DNA of 64,000 nucleotides from HRBIN30 sp964534275 (GTDB lineage Bacteria > Desulfobacterota > Binatia > HRBIN30). Below are positions 8,746 through 16,601 of this stretch, piece by piece. Numbering within the stretch: position 1 is the stretch's first letter; each line of letters begins with the position of its first letter. Location: the NCBI GenBank assembly GCA_964534275.1, contig CAZHQG010000002.1, positions 1 through 64,000 on the forward strand. The letters run 5' to 3'. The translations under genes and the position numbers were made by a program. A model generated the notes under the pieces. The model was not told the DNA's origin and did not search any database. It saw only the letters and a program-made list of their open reading frames with translations.

Positions 8746-8918
8746 GGGGGAGCGGGCTCGAATCTATTCGAACGCCAAAAGCACTGTGCCGCGGCGTCGC
8801 ACGTGTCGACCGTCGCGGATGACGCGGGCGTGAAGAATGAGCTATGTAGCGAATCCCTTGGTTGCGCCGGCTCCGCAGTGCAATTATAAGCCGCCAAAAC
8901 AAGCGATCGGACCTTTTT

Positions 8919-10568
8919 ATGGCTGAGATCCACGGTGGGCGTGTCGTTGCAAAGGCATTAAAAGCGGAAAATGTCCCCTACATCTTTACTCTGTGTGGCG
9001 GGCACGTGATGCCGATTTACGATGGGTGCATCGACGAAGGCATCCGGGTGATCGATGTTCGCCACGAGCAAACGGCCGCGCATGCTGCCGACGGTTGGGC
9101 CCGGGTGACAGGCCGACCCGGGGTCGCTGTCGTAACTGCGGGCCCCGGGGTCACGGATGCTGTTACGGGTGTTGCCAGTGCTCATCGCGCGAACGTTCCG
9201 ATGATTCTAATTGGCGGCCAGGGGCCGCGCCCCTTCGCCGACATGGGCTCGCTTCAAGATATGAATCACGTGGAGTTGATGCGGCCCATCACCAAGTGGT
9301 CGGTGTCAGTCCCGGAAGGCAGAAGGCTCGCGGAGTATGTTGCGATGGCTTTTCGGATTGCCACCAGCGGGCTTCCCGGACCGGTTTTTTTGGAGATGCC
9401 GATCGACCAACTCTTTCAGTCGTACGATGTCGATCGCATTGTGTTCCCGTCGAAATATCGTACCGAGGCGGGCATCGCCGGTGACCCGAGATACATCGAA
9501 CGTGCCTTTGAGCTGATCCGCAGCGCACAAAAGCCTGTGATGTTAGTCGGATCGCAGCTCCGTTGGTCCAAACGACGCGAGGCTTACCTAAAATTCGTCG
9601 ATACCTTCGGCATGCCTGTTTACGTGAACGGCCTGGGCCGGGGATCGTTGCCGCCCGACCATCCGTACTTCTTCTCCCAGACTCGGAAGGACGCGCTGCG
9701 TCAAGCGGATGTGGTGTTGATCTTTGGCACGCCTCTCGACTTCCGTCTTGGCTATGGCCGCGAAACGCACTTCAATCCCGCCGCCAAGGTCATCCAAGTC
9801 GATTTAGACGGTGCGGAGATTGGTCGTAACAGGCCAATCGAAGTAGGGATCGTCGGCGATACCGGCCTCGTGATGGAGCAGTTGACCGAGTTGGCCGAAG
9901 CCGAGCGATACGACAAGACGTTGTTCAAGCCGTGGGTCGACGAGATGCGCAAGCGTGAATCGGAGAAGTGGGAGCGAATGCGCCCGGAGCTCGAGTCCGA
10001 TGCCGTTCCGATCAATCCATTGCGTGCATGCAAGGAAATCGCCGAAGCCGTTGGTAAAGACGTAATTGCGATCGGAGACGGAGGGGACTTTGTCGCGACC
10101 GCAGCCTCTATCCTGCGGATTTATGAACAAGGGCATTGGCTGGACCCTGGCCCGCTTGGAACATTAGGGGTAGGGCCAGGCTACGCGATGGCAGCAAAGT
10201 TGGCAAAGCCCGATCATCCCGTAGTCATTATCTACGGCGATGGCTCCTTCGGCCTCCACGCAATGGAATTCGAGGCCATGGTCCGGCAAAAAATCCCTGT
10301 CGTGGGCATCATCGGTAATGATGCGGCCTGGCAGCAGATTCGCCGAGGGCAAGTACAACTTTACGGTATGGATCGCGCCGTTGCTACGGCCCTGGATTAC
10401 ACCCGCTACGACCGCGTCGTGGAAGCTCTGGGCGGGCACGGAGAATACTGCGAACGCCCGGAAGAGATTCGGCCAGCAATCGAGAGGGCCTTAGCATCGG
10501 GTAAGCCTGCAGTCGTAAATATTAAGATCGGCTCTAGCGAGTTTCGTAAAGACGCGATCTCGATATAG
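8919..10568 (+). CDS. Thiamine-diphosphate enzyme, acetolactate-synthase-like
   Basis: A 549-residue protein with the three-domain order of the acetolactate synthase/oxalyl-CoA decarboxylase superfamily. The N-terminal PYR domain holds DVRHEQTAAHAADGWAR, whose Glu50 is the cofactor-activating residue. The middle domain (about 190-330) is Rossmann-like. The C-terminal PP domain holds IYGDGSFGLHAMEFEAM then GIIGND, the GDG-x(about 26)-N motif binding ThDP and Mg2+. Candidates include acetolactate synthase, 2-hydroxyacyl-CoA lyase and related decarboxylases; the sequence alone does not decide. No small regulatory ilvH-type subunit follows, which argues against a biosynthetic AHAS. The frame extends upstream to 8862, but homology starts at the ATG at 8919. 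A CinA-like gene follows after 34 bp. Confidence 0.85.
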   Translation: MAEIHGGRVVAKALKAENVPYIFTLCGGHVMPIYDGCIDEGIRVIDVRHEQTAAHAADGWARVTGRPGVAVVTAGPGVTDAVTGVASAHRANVPMILIGGQGPRPFADMGSLQDMNHVELMRPITKWSVSVPEGRRLAEYVAMAFRIATSGLPGPVFLEMPIDQLFQSYDVDRIVFPSKYRTEAGIAGDPRYIERAFELIRSAQKPVMLVGSQLRWSKRREAYLKFVDTFGMPVYVNGLGRGSLPPDHPYFFSQTRKDALRQADVVLIFGTPLDFRLGYGRETHFNPAAKVIQVDLDGAEIGRNRPIEVGIVGDTGLVMEQLTELAEAERYDKTLFKPWVDEMRKRESEKWERMRPELESDAVPINPLRACKEIAEAVGKDVIAIGDGGDFVATAASILRIYEQGHWLDPGPLGTLGVGPGYAMAAKLAKPDHPVVIIYGDGSFGLHAMEFEAMVRQKIPVVGIIGNDAAWQQIRRGQVQLYGMDRAVATALDYTRYDRVVEALGGHGEYCERPEEIRPAIERALASGKPAVVNIKIGSSEFRKDAISI

Positions 10569-10602
10569 TGAGTGTACATGCTTCAGCTTCGGACCGTTCG
10601 GG

Positions 10603-11340
10603 ATGAATGAAAACGACCCAACTGCTGCCGTCATCGTAATCGGAAACGAGATCCTGTCCGGCAAGATCGCTGATACAAACTCGAATTTCCTTGCGCGTGA
10701 GCTTCGCGCCTTGGGGGTCTCGTTAGAACGAATCTTGGTGGTTCCCGATCGCATCGAGACGATCGCCGAAGCGGTGGCCGATTTCTCGAGGAAGTTTGAT
10801 TTCGTGTTCACCTCCGGAGGCGTGGGCCCCACACACGACGACGTGACCATTGCTGGAGTTGCGCGCGGGCTCGGAGTCCCCGTAGTTCGACACCCGATCC
10901 TAGAGCGTCAGATTCGCCAGTATGGTGCTGGTTCGGCGGACGAGGCGCGTCTCAAGATGGCGGACGTACCCGACGGAGCAGAGTTGGTGTTTGGCGAGGA
11001 ACTCGCGTTCCCCGTTCTGAAGGTACGGAACATCTTTATCCTGCCCGGCGTACCGGAACTGTTCCGAGCGAAATTCCAGGCACTCCGACAAAGGTTTGCG
11101 TCCGCCCCATTTTTCCTGCGCGCAGTGTACGTGCGGGTCCCCGAAACTGCGATGGTGCCGTATTTAAACGCAACCCTCGAGGCATTCCCGTTGTTGCTCC
11201 TAGGCTCTTACCCAAAGTGGAACGACCCAGAATATCAAGTGCGCGTCACCTTGGAATCGAAGGATGCGTCTTACCTGGAACGCGCTTTTGCGCACCTCCT
11301 AGATCAGATTCCACCGGAATTTGTGGTTCGGACGGAGTGA
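10603..11340 (+). CDS. MoCF-domain (CinA/FLAD1 N-terminal-like) protein
   Basis: A 245-residue stand-alone molybdopterin-binding-fold domain of COG1058 type. AAVIVIGNEILSGKIADTNSNFLARELRALG is the conserved N-terminal block. FTSGGVGPTHDDVTIAGVARGLG carries the GGxGPTxDD signature. FILPGVPELFRAKF matches the PGVPxxF block seen in CinA. The C-terminal nicotinamide-nucleotide amidase domain of CinA is absent, so this resembles the N-terminal domain of FAD synthases and short CinA-like proteins. The role is probably hydrolysis or binding of a nucleotide cofactor, not molybdenum cofactor synthesis. It starts 34 bp after the ThDP enzyme and is probably co-transcribed with it. Confidence 0.75.
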   Translation: MNENDPTAAVIVIGNEILSGKIADTNSNFLARELRALGVSLERILVVPDRIETIAEAVADFSRKFDFVFTSGGVGPTHDDVTIAGVARGLGVPVVRHPILERQIRQYGAGSADEARLKMADVPDGAELVFGEELAFPVLKVRNIFILPGVPELFRAKFQALRQRFASAPFFLRAVYVRVPETAMVPYLNATLEAFPLLLLGSYPKWNDPEYQVRVTLESKDASYLERAFAHLLDQIPPEFVVRTE

Positions 11341-11375
11341 GGTCTCCGGCAGTTCGTTGGCGAAAGGAGAGCGTG

Positions 11376-11729
11376 ATGTTGCGGAAATGGGCGAAGGTTG
11401 CCGCCGTCGTTGCAGGACTCACCTTGGGAGCTTTACCAGCAAGAGCCGAGGATAGTTTCCTGAGCGACCTGGGATGGGGTACTTTGGCGGTGGTTTGCAA
11501 CGTGTTTTATGTTCCGGCAAAGCTCGCGTGGGCTGGTGTCGGCGGCGTGACAGGGTCATTGGCTTACGTCGTGACACTAGGGGACTTGGATACCGCCAAG
11601 AAGGTCTGGCAGCCCTCGCTCGGCGGCAATTATGTGGTGACGCCCGCGATCTTGAAAGGCGAAGAGCCTCTGTACTTCAGTCCTACGGAAGAAGATCAGC
11701 CATTACGTCGGCGAAGAACGAGACGGTAA
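11376..11729 (+). CDS. Small exported protein of unknown function
   Basis: A 117-residue protein with a clear Sec signal peptide: MLRKWAK, a hydrophobic core VAAVVAGLTLGALP and a probable cleavage after ARA (about residue 23). The mature part is small and glycine-rich (PAKLAWAGVGGVTGSLAYVVTLGD, then WQPSLGGNYVVTPAILKGEEPLYF) and ends in a basic RRRRTRR tail. I recognise the layout from small exported proteins of deltaproteobacteria but know no function. The ribosome site AAGGAGA precedes the ATG at 11376; a GTG one codon earlier is possible. It sits between the MoCF protein and an SRPBCC protein, both close and on the same strand. Confidence 0.7.
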   Translation: MLRKWAKVAAVVAGLTLGALPARAEDSFLSDLGWGTLAVVCNVFYVPAKLAWAGVGGVTGSLAYVVTLGDLDTAKKVWQPSLGGNYVVTPAILKGEEPLYFSPTEEDQPLRRRRTRR

Positions 11730-11736
11730 GTTTCCG

Positions 11737-12342
11737 ATGAAGAGAACTTACTGGGTCCTGGCCGGTGGTGTTCTCGCAGTGGCCGTTGTCGCGGTCGCAG
11801 CATACCAGTATCGGCTGCACCGCCAGGCGCAGCAATGGCAGGGGCCGCTCCGTGAGATCCTCGAAGAAAAGATCGAGCATGACAATGGGACCACGCGCAC
11901 TCGTTTTGTTGCGATCCTGCCTGCGCCTGTGGAGACAGTTCAAAGGCTCCTTTGGCAGGTGGAACGTCTACAAGAGTTCGTGCCAAATTTTAAGATTTCT
12001 CGGCTGATCGAGGCGTCAGGGAATTCCAAGCGAGTTGAGATAGGTATTCAGGCTTTGAGCCTGCCGTTGCTGCGGTACGAGATGGAGTTCACGCTTCATC
12101 CCGAAGAACACCGCGTCACTTTCCGTACCCTCAAGTCGCAGGCGCAGGAGATCGAGGGAGAATATCGCCTGGAGCCCTCGCCGGATGGGACGAAAACTCG
12201 CGTGGTTTATACGACAACAGCGAGGGAAAAAGTGGCGGTGCCGTTCCCACGGTCTGTTCTGGATAGCGCGGGGCGGGAGACCTTCGTGAACACTGTGCGC
12301 GGTATCGAACGGATGTTGCATGCAGGTGCGAAGACCGGCTGA
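11737..12342 (+). CDS. Membrane-anchored SRPBCC (START-like) protein
   Basis: A 201-residue protein with an N-terminal membrane anchor (YWVLAGGVLAVAVVAVAAY, about residues 5-23) and a SRPBCC/polyketide-cyclase-like domain from about 45 to 195. VAILPAPVETVQRLLWQVERLQEFVPNFKISRLIE is the typical start of that fold, and VNTVRGIERMLHAG is its closing helix. The domain binds hydrophobic ligands; the ligand here is unknown. It begins 7 bp after the exported protein and ends 12 bp before engB, so all three are likely one transcript. A role in lipid handling at the inner membrane is a guess. Confidence 0.7.
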   Translation: MKRTYWVLAGGVLAVAVVAVAAYQYRLHRQAQQWQGPLREILEEKIEHDNGTTRTRFVAILPAPVETVQRLLWQVERLQEFVPNFKISRLIEASGNSKRVEIGIQALSLPLLRYEMEFTLHPEEHRVTFRTLKSQAQEIEGEYRLEPSPDGTKTRVVYTTTAREKVAVPFPRSVLDSAGRETFVNTVRGIERMLHAGAKTG

Positions 12343-12354
12343 TGCTCAAGGTCG

Positions 12355-12948
12355 ATGAAGGGGCAACTGGACGCTCGCTTTATCTGTGGAGCATCCTCTG
12401 CTGCCCAGTTCCCTCGGCTTCCGTATCCGGAAGTCGCTTTTTGCGGGCGCTCGAATGTAGGAAAGTCTTCGCTGCTCAACCGGTTGGTGGGGGTCAGGAA
12501 ACTGGCCCGGGTCAGTAAAACCCCCGGTCGAACTCAACAGGTGAATTTTTTCTTGGTCGACAACTGGGTTACGTTTGTAGACTTGCCCGGGTATGGCTTT
12601 GCTCAGGTGCCCTTGGCGATGCAACGACAGTGGGCTCGGCTTGTGGAGAGTTACTTTCAACAGCGATCGCAACTGAAACTTGTCGTCGTTTTGGTGGATC
12701 TTCGCCGGGGTCTGGAAGAAGAGGATCAGAAGTTGTTGGACTGGCTTGATGCGTTGGGTCGTCCGTTCGTTCTCGTCGCAACCAAAGCCGATAAAACGTC
12801 TCAAAGCGAGCGCGTTCGTGGGATGCGCCGGTTGCAAGAACAACTGGCCGGGCGGAGCGCCGAGGTCTTGCTTTCCTCAGCAAAAACTGGAGAGGGGATT
12901 CCAGACCTCTGGCGGGTGATCAAACGTTACTGCGCCAAAGGCGAGTGA
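12355..12948 (+). CDS. engB: Ribosome biogenesis GTPase YsxC/EngB
   Basis: A 197-residue TrmE-Era-EngA-YihA-Septin-class GTPase. G1 is GRSNVGKSS (about residues 31-39), followed by the switch region KTPGRTQQVNFF. G3 is VDLPGYGFA, G4 is TKADK and G5 is SSAKTGEG. Length and motif order match EngB, which assists late assembly of the large ribosomal subunit. The ATG at 12355 is preceded by a weak GGTCG-type site. Confidence 0.92.
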   Translation: MKGQLDARFICGASSAAQFPRLPYPEVAFCGRSNVGKSSLLNRLVGVRKLARVSKTPGRTQQVNFFLVDNWVTFVDLPGYGFAQVPLAMQRQWARLVESYFQQRSQLKLVVVLVDLRRGLEEEDQKLLDWLDALGRPFVLVATKADKTSQSERVRGMRRLQEQLAGRSAEVLLSSAKTGEGIPDLWRVIKRYCAKGE

Positions 12949-13204
12949 TGGCTCGGGCAGGGCCCGTGCGGCGAGACGGGGAGCGCCAATCAACGTGATC
13001 ACGTCGGATCGATAATCCGCCGACGCGAAGCGGAAGCTTGTTGTCGCTGAGAGCGGCAGCCCAGCGTTCCAGTAGGCACCAATCCGATCCGATGCTGCAG
13101 AACGTAAGATGCCCCCGGGGCCTGCGATTGTCCCTCTCCGTGGGTTTATTGGAGGAAGAGCTTGCCCCTGGCGCGCCCGCCTTTTCTGCGTCCACACCCG
13201 AAGT
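12949..13204. other. Gap after engB without recognisable gene
   Basis: About 250 bp between engB and the first core-word repeat. Both strands were read; no gene, tRNA or clear terminator hairpin was recognised. Confidence 0.4.
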
Positions 13205-13535
13205 CAGTAGAGATTCGCGCGTGTCCTGTTGTTAGCCCGGTTGGTACCGCGGCGCTGGCCCGTAGACGTCCTCTGATGCTTTCGTGCCTCGAACTGGCCA
13301 AGCTCATGTCCGCGATTTGACTTCGAACCTACCTTGGAATCGAAGTGCTGGCCCGTGCTTCAGATCTGGGGGTTTAGGTTTGTGCGTGTCCAGAATTTGC
13401 CCCCGTCCAGAATTTGCCGTCCAGAATTTGCCCCCTGGTTTTGAGAGATTCGTGTGTGTCCAGATTCGTGCAGATTCGTGGTAAGTTGGTGTGTGTCCTC
13501 TTCTTGTACCCTCTTCTTGTAGCCCGGATTTGCCC
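13205..13535. repeat. Core-word repeat, cluster D
   Basis: Minus-oriented cores lie near 13214 (TCGCGCGTGTCC), 13380 (TTGTGCGTGTCC), 13450 (TCGTGTGTGTCC) and 13487 (TGGTGTGTGTCC). The local words are CAGAATTTGCC, repeated three times at 13391-13435, then CAGATTCGTG twice at 13461-13480, then CTCTTCTTGTA twice at 13497-13521. Each core is followed by its own word, showing word switching within one cluster. Open frames here are repeat-encoded and not credible genes. Confidence 0.75.
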
Positions 13536-13685
13536 CTGGCCTCTGTTGGACATCCTGCGGCATAGAACTGACGCTTGCCTTCCTAGGCGGGGAACGCGAA
13601 CGGGAGCACGAGACCCTCGGTCATTGAACACTTTTGAAGGGATCCAACTCCCTCTTGTGCGGTGGTCATGCTACGACGGCCAGCC

Positions 13686-15083
13686 ATGAAAGAGCGTACG
13701 GTGCACGGAATGCTGACGGAAGCCGAGCTTCGCGGAGCCGTTGAAAGCGGGGAAATTGACACCGTCCTGACCGTTTTCCCGGACCTTTACGGACGCTTGG
13801 TTGGGAAGCGAATCTCCGCATCCTTCTTTTGCGAGGAAGTGCTCCACGAAGGCATGCACGCATGTGACTACTTGCTTGCCTGCGACATGGAGATGGACCC
13901 GGTTCCGGGATACCGTTTTGCTTCTTGGGAAGACGGTTACGGAGATGTTCGCTGCATTCCTGATTTGGCAACGCTTCGCCGTGCGAGCTGGCTCGATCGC
14001 ACCGCGGTGGTGCTTTGCGACGTTGTGAACGAGGAAAGCGGAGCCCCGGTAACGGTCGCACCACGGACGATTTTGAAGCAGCAGGTAGCGCGCGCTGCAG
14101 CGCTGGGTCTACGGGCCATGGGCGCGTCGGAGTTGGAATTTTTTGTTTTGCGGGAAACGTACGAGTCGGCCGAACGAAAGCACTTCGAAAACTTGGAAAC
14201 GTTTGGGTGGTACATCGAGGATTACCACACGTTGCAAGGATTCAAGGTCGAAGGCTTGGTCGGATCGATTCGCCGGCATCTTGAAAGCTCTGGAATTCCA
14301 GTGGAGTTTTCCAAGGGTGAGTGGGGCCCGGGACAGCACGAAATCAACGTGCGCTTCACGGATTTTCTCGAAATGGCGGACCGACATGTTTTGTTTAAGC
14401 AGATCGCCAAAGAGGTCGCGATTCAACAAAACCTTGCCATAACCTTCATGGCGAAATTCGACGAACGTCACGCCGGCAGCTCTATGCATTTGCACTCGAG
14501 CCTGTGGTCGGTCGATGGCGAGCAGGCCCTGTTTGCGAGCGAGCCCCCGGTCGATGGAGATTTGAGCAGGGCTCCGGATCTTTTTCGGTGGTGGCTTGGC
14601 GGTTTGATGCAGCACGCGCGTGCGTGCACGTTGCTGTTTGCTCCGTACGTGAATTCTTACAAGAGGTTCCGCGCGGGTTCGTTTGCCCCTACCGGGATTG
14701 CTTGGTCGTACGATAACCGCACCGCTGGGTTCCGCGTTGTAGGTCACGGGAAGTCCCTGCGAGTCGAGTGCCGCATCCCCGGGGCGGACGCGAATCCTTA
14801 CCTGGCCTTTGCCGCCACGCTCGCTGCCGGGCTGGATGGCATTGCAAATCGTATCGAGCCGCCAGCGATGTTCCGCGGCGATGTGTACAGCGCGAAGAAC
14901 TTACCCACGGTTCCAAAAACGCTCCCTGAAGCAATCGACGCGTTCCAACAGTCGAGCCTCTTCCGTGAAGCGTTCGGGGAGGAAGTCGTGGAGCACTTGC
15001 TTCATTTCGCCCGCACGGAGCAACGGAAGTTCGACGAGGCTGTAACTTCATGGGAACGAAGACGTTACCTGGAACGTGCTTGA
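13686..15083 (+). CDS. Glutamine-synthetase-like gamma-glutamyl-amine ligase
   Basis: A protein of about 465 residues (457 if the ATG at 13710 is used) with a complete GS fold. The beta-grasp N-terminus (LTVFPDLYGRLVGKRI) is followed by the catalytic domain with GASELEFFVL, GPGQHEINVRF (glutamate and ammonia site), FMAKFDERHAGSSMHLHSSL, NSYKRFRAGSFAPTGIAWSYDNRTAGFR and VECRIPGADANPYLAFA (ATP and Arg-rich blocks). Proteins of this PuuA/GlnT/FluG-like group ligate glutamate to amines. The next gene, a C26 gamma-glutamyl hydrolase overlapping or adjoining the stop, supports an amine ligase over an ammonia-assimilating GS. The substrate could be a polyamine or, given the SDR and ALDH, an amino alcohol. 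Confidence 0.85.
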   Translation: MKERTVHGMLTEAELRGAVESGEIDTVLTVFPDLYGRLVGKRISASFFCEEVLHEGMHACDYLLACDMEMDPVPGYRFASWEDGYGDVRCIPDLATLRRASWLDRTAVVLCDVVNEESGAPVTVAPRTILKQQVARAAALGLRAMGASELEFFVLRETYESAERKHFENLETFGWYIEDYHTLQGFKVEGLVGSIRRHLESSGIPVEFSKGEWGPGQHEINVRFTDFLEMADRHVLFKQIAKEVAIQQNLAITFMAKFDERHAGSSMHLHSSLWSVDGEQALFASEPPVDGDLSRAPDLFRWWLGGLMQHARACTLLFAPYVNSYKRFRAGSFAPTGIAWSYDNRTAGFRVVGHGKSLRVECRIPGADANPYLAFAATLAAGLDGIANRIEPPAMFRGDVYSAKNLPTVPKTLPEAIDAFQQSSLFREAFGEEVVEHLLHFARTEQRKFDEAVTSWERRRYLERA

Positions 15084-15087
15084 GAAC

Positions 15088-15822
15088 ATGCTCGCTCCGT
15101 TGATTGGCATTACGTCCTACGCCCGGGATCATTCGGAACTGCCAAGCTTTAGCTTGCCAGCAGGTTACGTAGATTGCGTCGCGTCCGCCGGCGGAGTCCC
15201 GGTGGTGATTCCAGCAGTGACGATGGAAAGCTCCCACCTCTTGGAGCGACTTGACGGACTGATCCTCGCCGGAGGAGGCGACGTTGCTCCTGAGGCTTAC
15301 GGAGGTGAGCGGCACGAAACGGTTTATTCCGTAAACGAAGAGCGTGATCAGTGCGAGTTCGATCTGCTCCGCGGGGCGCTTCGTGAGCCGGGATTGCCAA
15401 TTCTTTGCATTTGCCGCGGTTTACAAGTCTTGAACGTTGTTTTGGGTGGTTCGCTGCACGTGCACTTGCCGGAACGTCTTGGCGAAACCGTTCCTCATCG
15501 AATCCCGCCGCGCGAAACCTGCCGGCATCGCGTTATTGTCGAGCCGCAAAGCAGGTTGGGAAAGATCCTCGGACGGAATGAAATCGAGGTTCTGTCGTGG
15601 CACCATCAGGGTATTGATCGGCTGGGCAAACAGCTGCGCGCGGTGGCCTGGGCTGACGATGGTCTCGTCGAGGCGGTCGAGCATGTGGAGCACAACTGGT
15701 GCATAGGAGTTCAGTGGCATCCGGAGATGGATCCGGAGAGCGAGGAGCAAAGGCAACTGTTTCGAGCTTTTGTCAACGCAGCGATGCAACGAGCGAGGAG
15801 AACCCATGGCCGACCGACTTAA
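15088..15822 (+). CDS. Class I GATase-like gamma-glutamyl hydrolase (peptidase C26)
   Basis: A 244-residue PuuD-like protein. LDGLILAGGGDVAPEAYG is the glycine-rich block of the C26 family. LPILCICRGLQVLNVVLGGSL holds the nucleophile elbow, with the Cys of CRG near residue 109. WCIGVQWHPEMDPES supplies the catalytic His-x-Glu. It should hydrolyse a gamma-glutamyl amide to free glutamate. An in-frame GTG at 15076 would overlap the ligase stop; the ATG at 15088 is four bases past it, so coupling is close either way. It overlaps the SDR start by 17 bp. Confidence 0.85.
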   Translation: MLAPLIGITSYARDHSELPSFSLPAGYVDCVASAGGVPVVIPAVTMESSHLLERLDGLILAGGGDVAPEAYGGERHETVYSVNEERDQCEFDLLRGALREPGLPILCICRGLQVLNVVLGGSLHVHLPERLGETVPHRIPPRETCRHRVIVEPQSRLGKILGRNEIEVLSWHHQGIDRLGKQLRAVAWADDGLVEAVEHVEHNWCIGVQWHPEMDPESEEQRQLFRAFVNAAMQRARRTHGRPT

Positions 15823-16585
15823 GGGAAAGGTGGCACTGATCACCGGAGCCGCGGGCGGGATTGGCGGGGCTACCGCCAGGCGATTTTGTGCCGAGGGAGC
15901 GCGGGTAGTGCTCGTCGACTTTCAAGCCAGCGCGTTAGAAACTTTGGCCGCCAGCCTGCGGGCGTCGGGCGCGCAGGTGGAATGCTTTCAAGCGGACGTG
16001 AGTCGCGAGAGCGACTGCGCAAAGATGATCCGATTTGCGGAAGAGCGCTTTGGCGCTTTGCACGTGTTGTTCAACAACGCCGGTATTTTCCCGGACGAGG
16101 ACGGGTCGGTGGTCGAAACCACGGAACAAATTCTCGATCGGGTGCTTTCTGTAAACGTGAAGGGCGTGTTCTTTGGCTGCAAGTACGGTATTCCCGCACT
16201 GATCCGCGCGGGTGGCGGGTCCATCATCAACACCGCATCTTTTGTGGCAGTGATGGGTGCGGCGACCTCCCAAAGTGCCTACACGGCTTCCAAGGGCGCC
16301 GTGCTGTCGCTGACACGGGAAATAGCCGTCGAGTTCGCGCGGAAGAACATTCGGGCCAATGCCTTGTGCCCGGGGCCTGTCAACACGCCGTTGTTGCAGT
16401 CGTTACTCGCCGATCCAGCGCGGCGGGCGCGCCGACTGATACACATCCCAATGGGGCGCTTGGCCGAGGCGGACGAAATCGCCAATGCTGTCGTTTTCCT
16501 AGCGTCGGATGAGTCTTCGTACGTAACTGGCACGACGTTTCTCGTGGATGGCGGCATCACTGCTGCCTACGTTACTCCGGAATGA
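15806..16585 (+). CDS. Short-chain dehydrogenase/reductase
   Basis: A 259-residue classical SDR. TGAAGGIG (about residues 13-20) is the cofactor TGxxxGxG motif and VLVDFQ marks the acidic end of beta2, favouring NAD. FNNAG, then INTASFVAVMG with the Ser, and YTASK with the catalytic Tyr and Lys complete the active site. LCPGPVNTP and VTGTTFLVDGGI close the fold. The ATG at 15806 lies inside the end of the C26 gene, behind GCGAGGAGAA. In an amine pathway it could oxidise the alcohol of a gamma-glutamylated amino alcohol to the aldehyde handled by the next gene (inference). Confidence 0.88.
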   Translation: MADRLKGKVALITGAAGGIGGATARRFCAEGARVVLVDFQASALETLAASLRASGAQVECFQADVSRESDCAKMIRFAEERFGALHVLFNNAGIFPDEDGSVVETTEQILDRVLSVNVKGVFFGCKYGIPALIRAGGGSIINTASFVAVMGAATSQSAYTASKGAVLSLTREIAVEFARKNIRANALCPGPVNTPLLQSLLADPARRARRLIHIPMGRLAEADEIANAVVFLASDESSYVTGTTFLVDGGITAAYVTPE

Positions 16586-16601
16586 GCAAAGGGTGGAGAT
16601 C

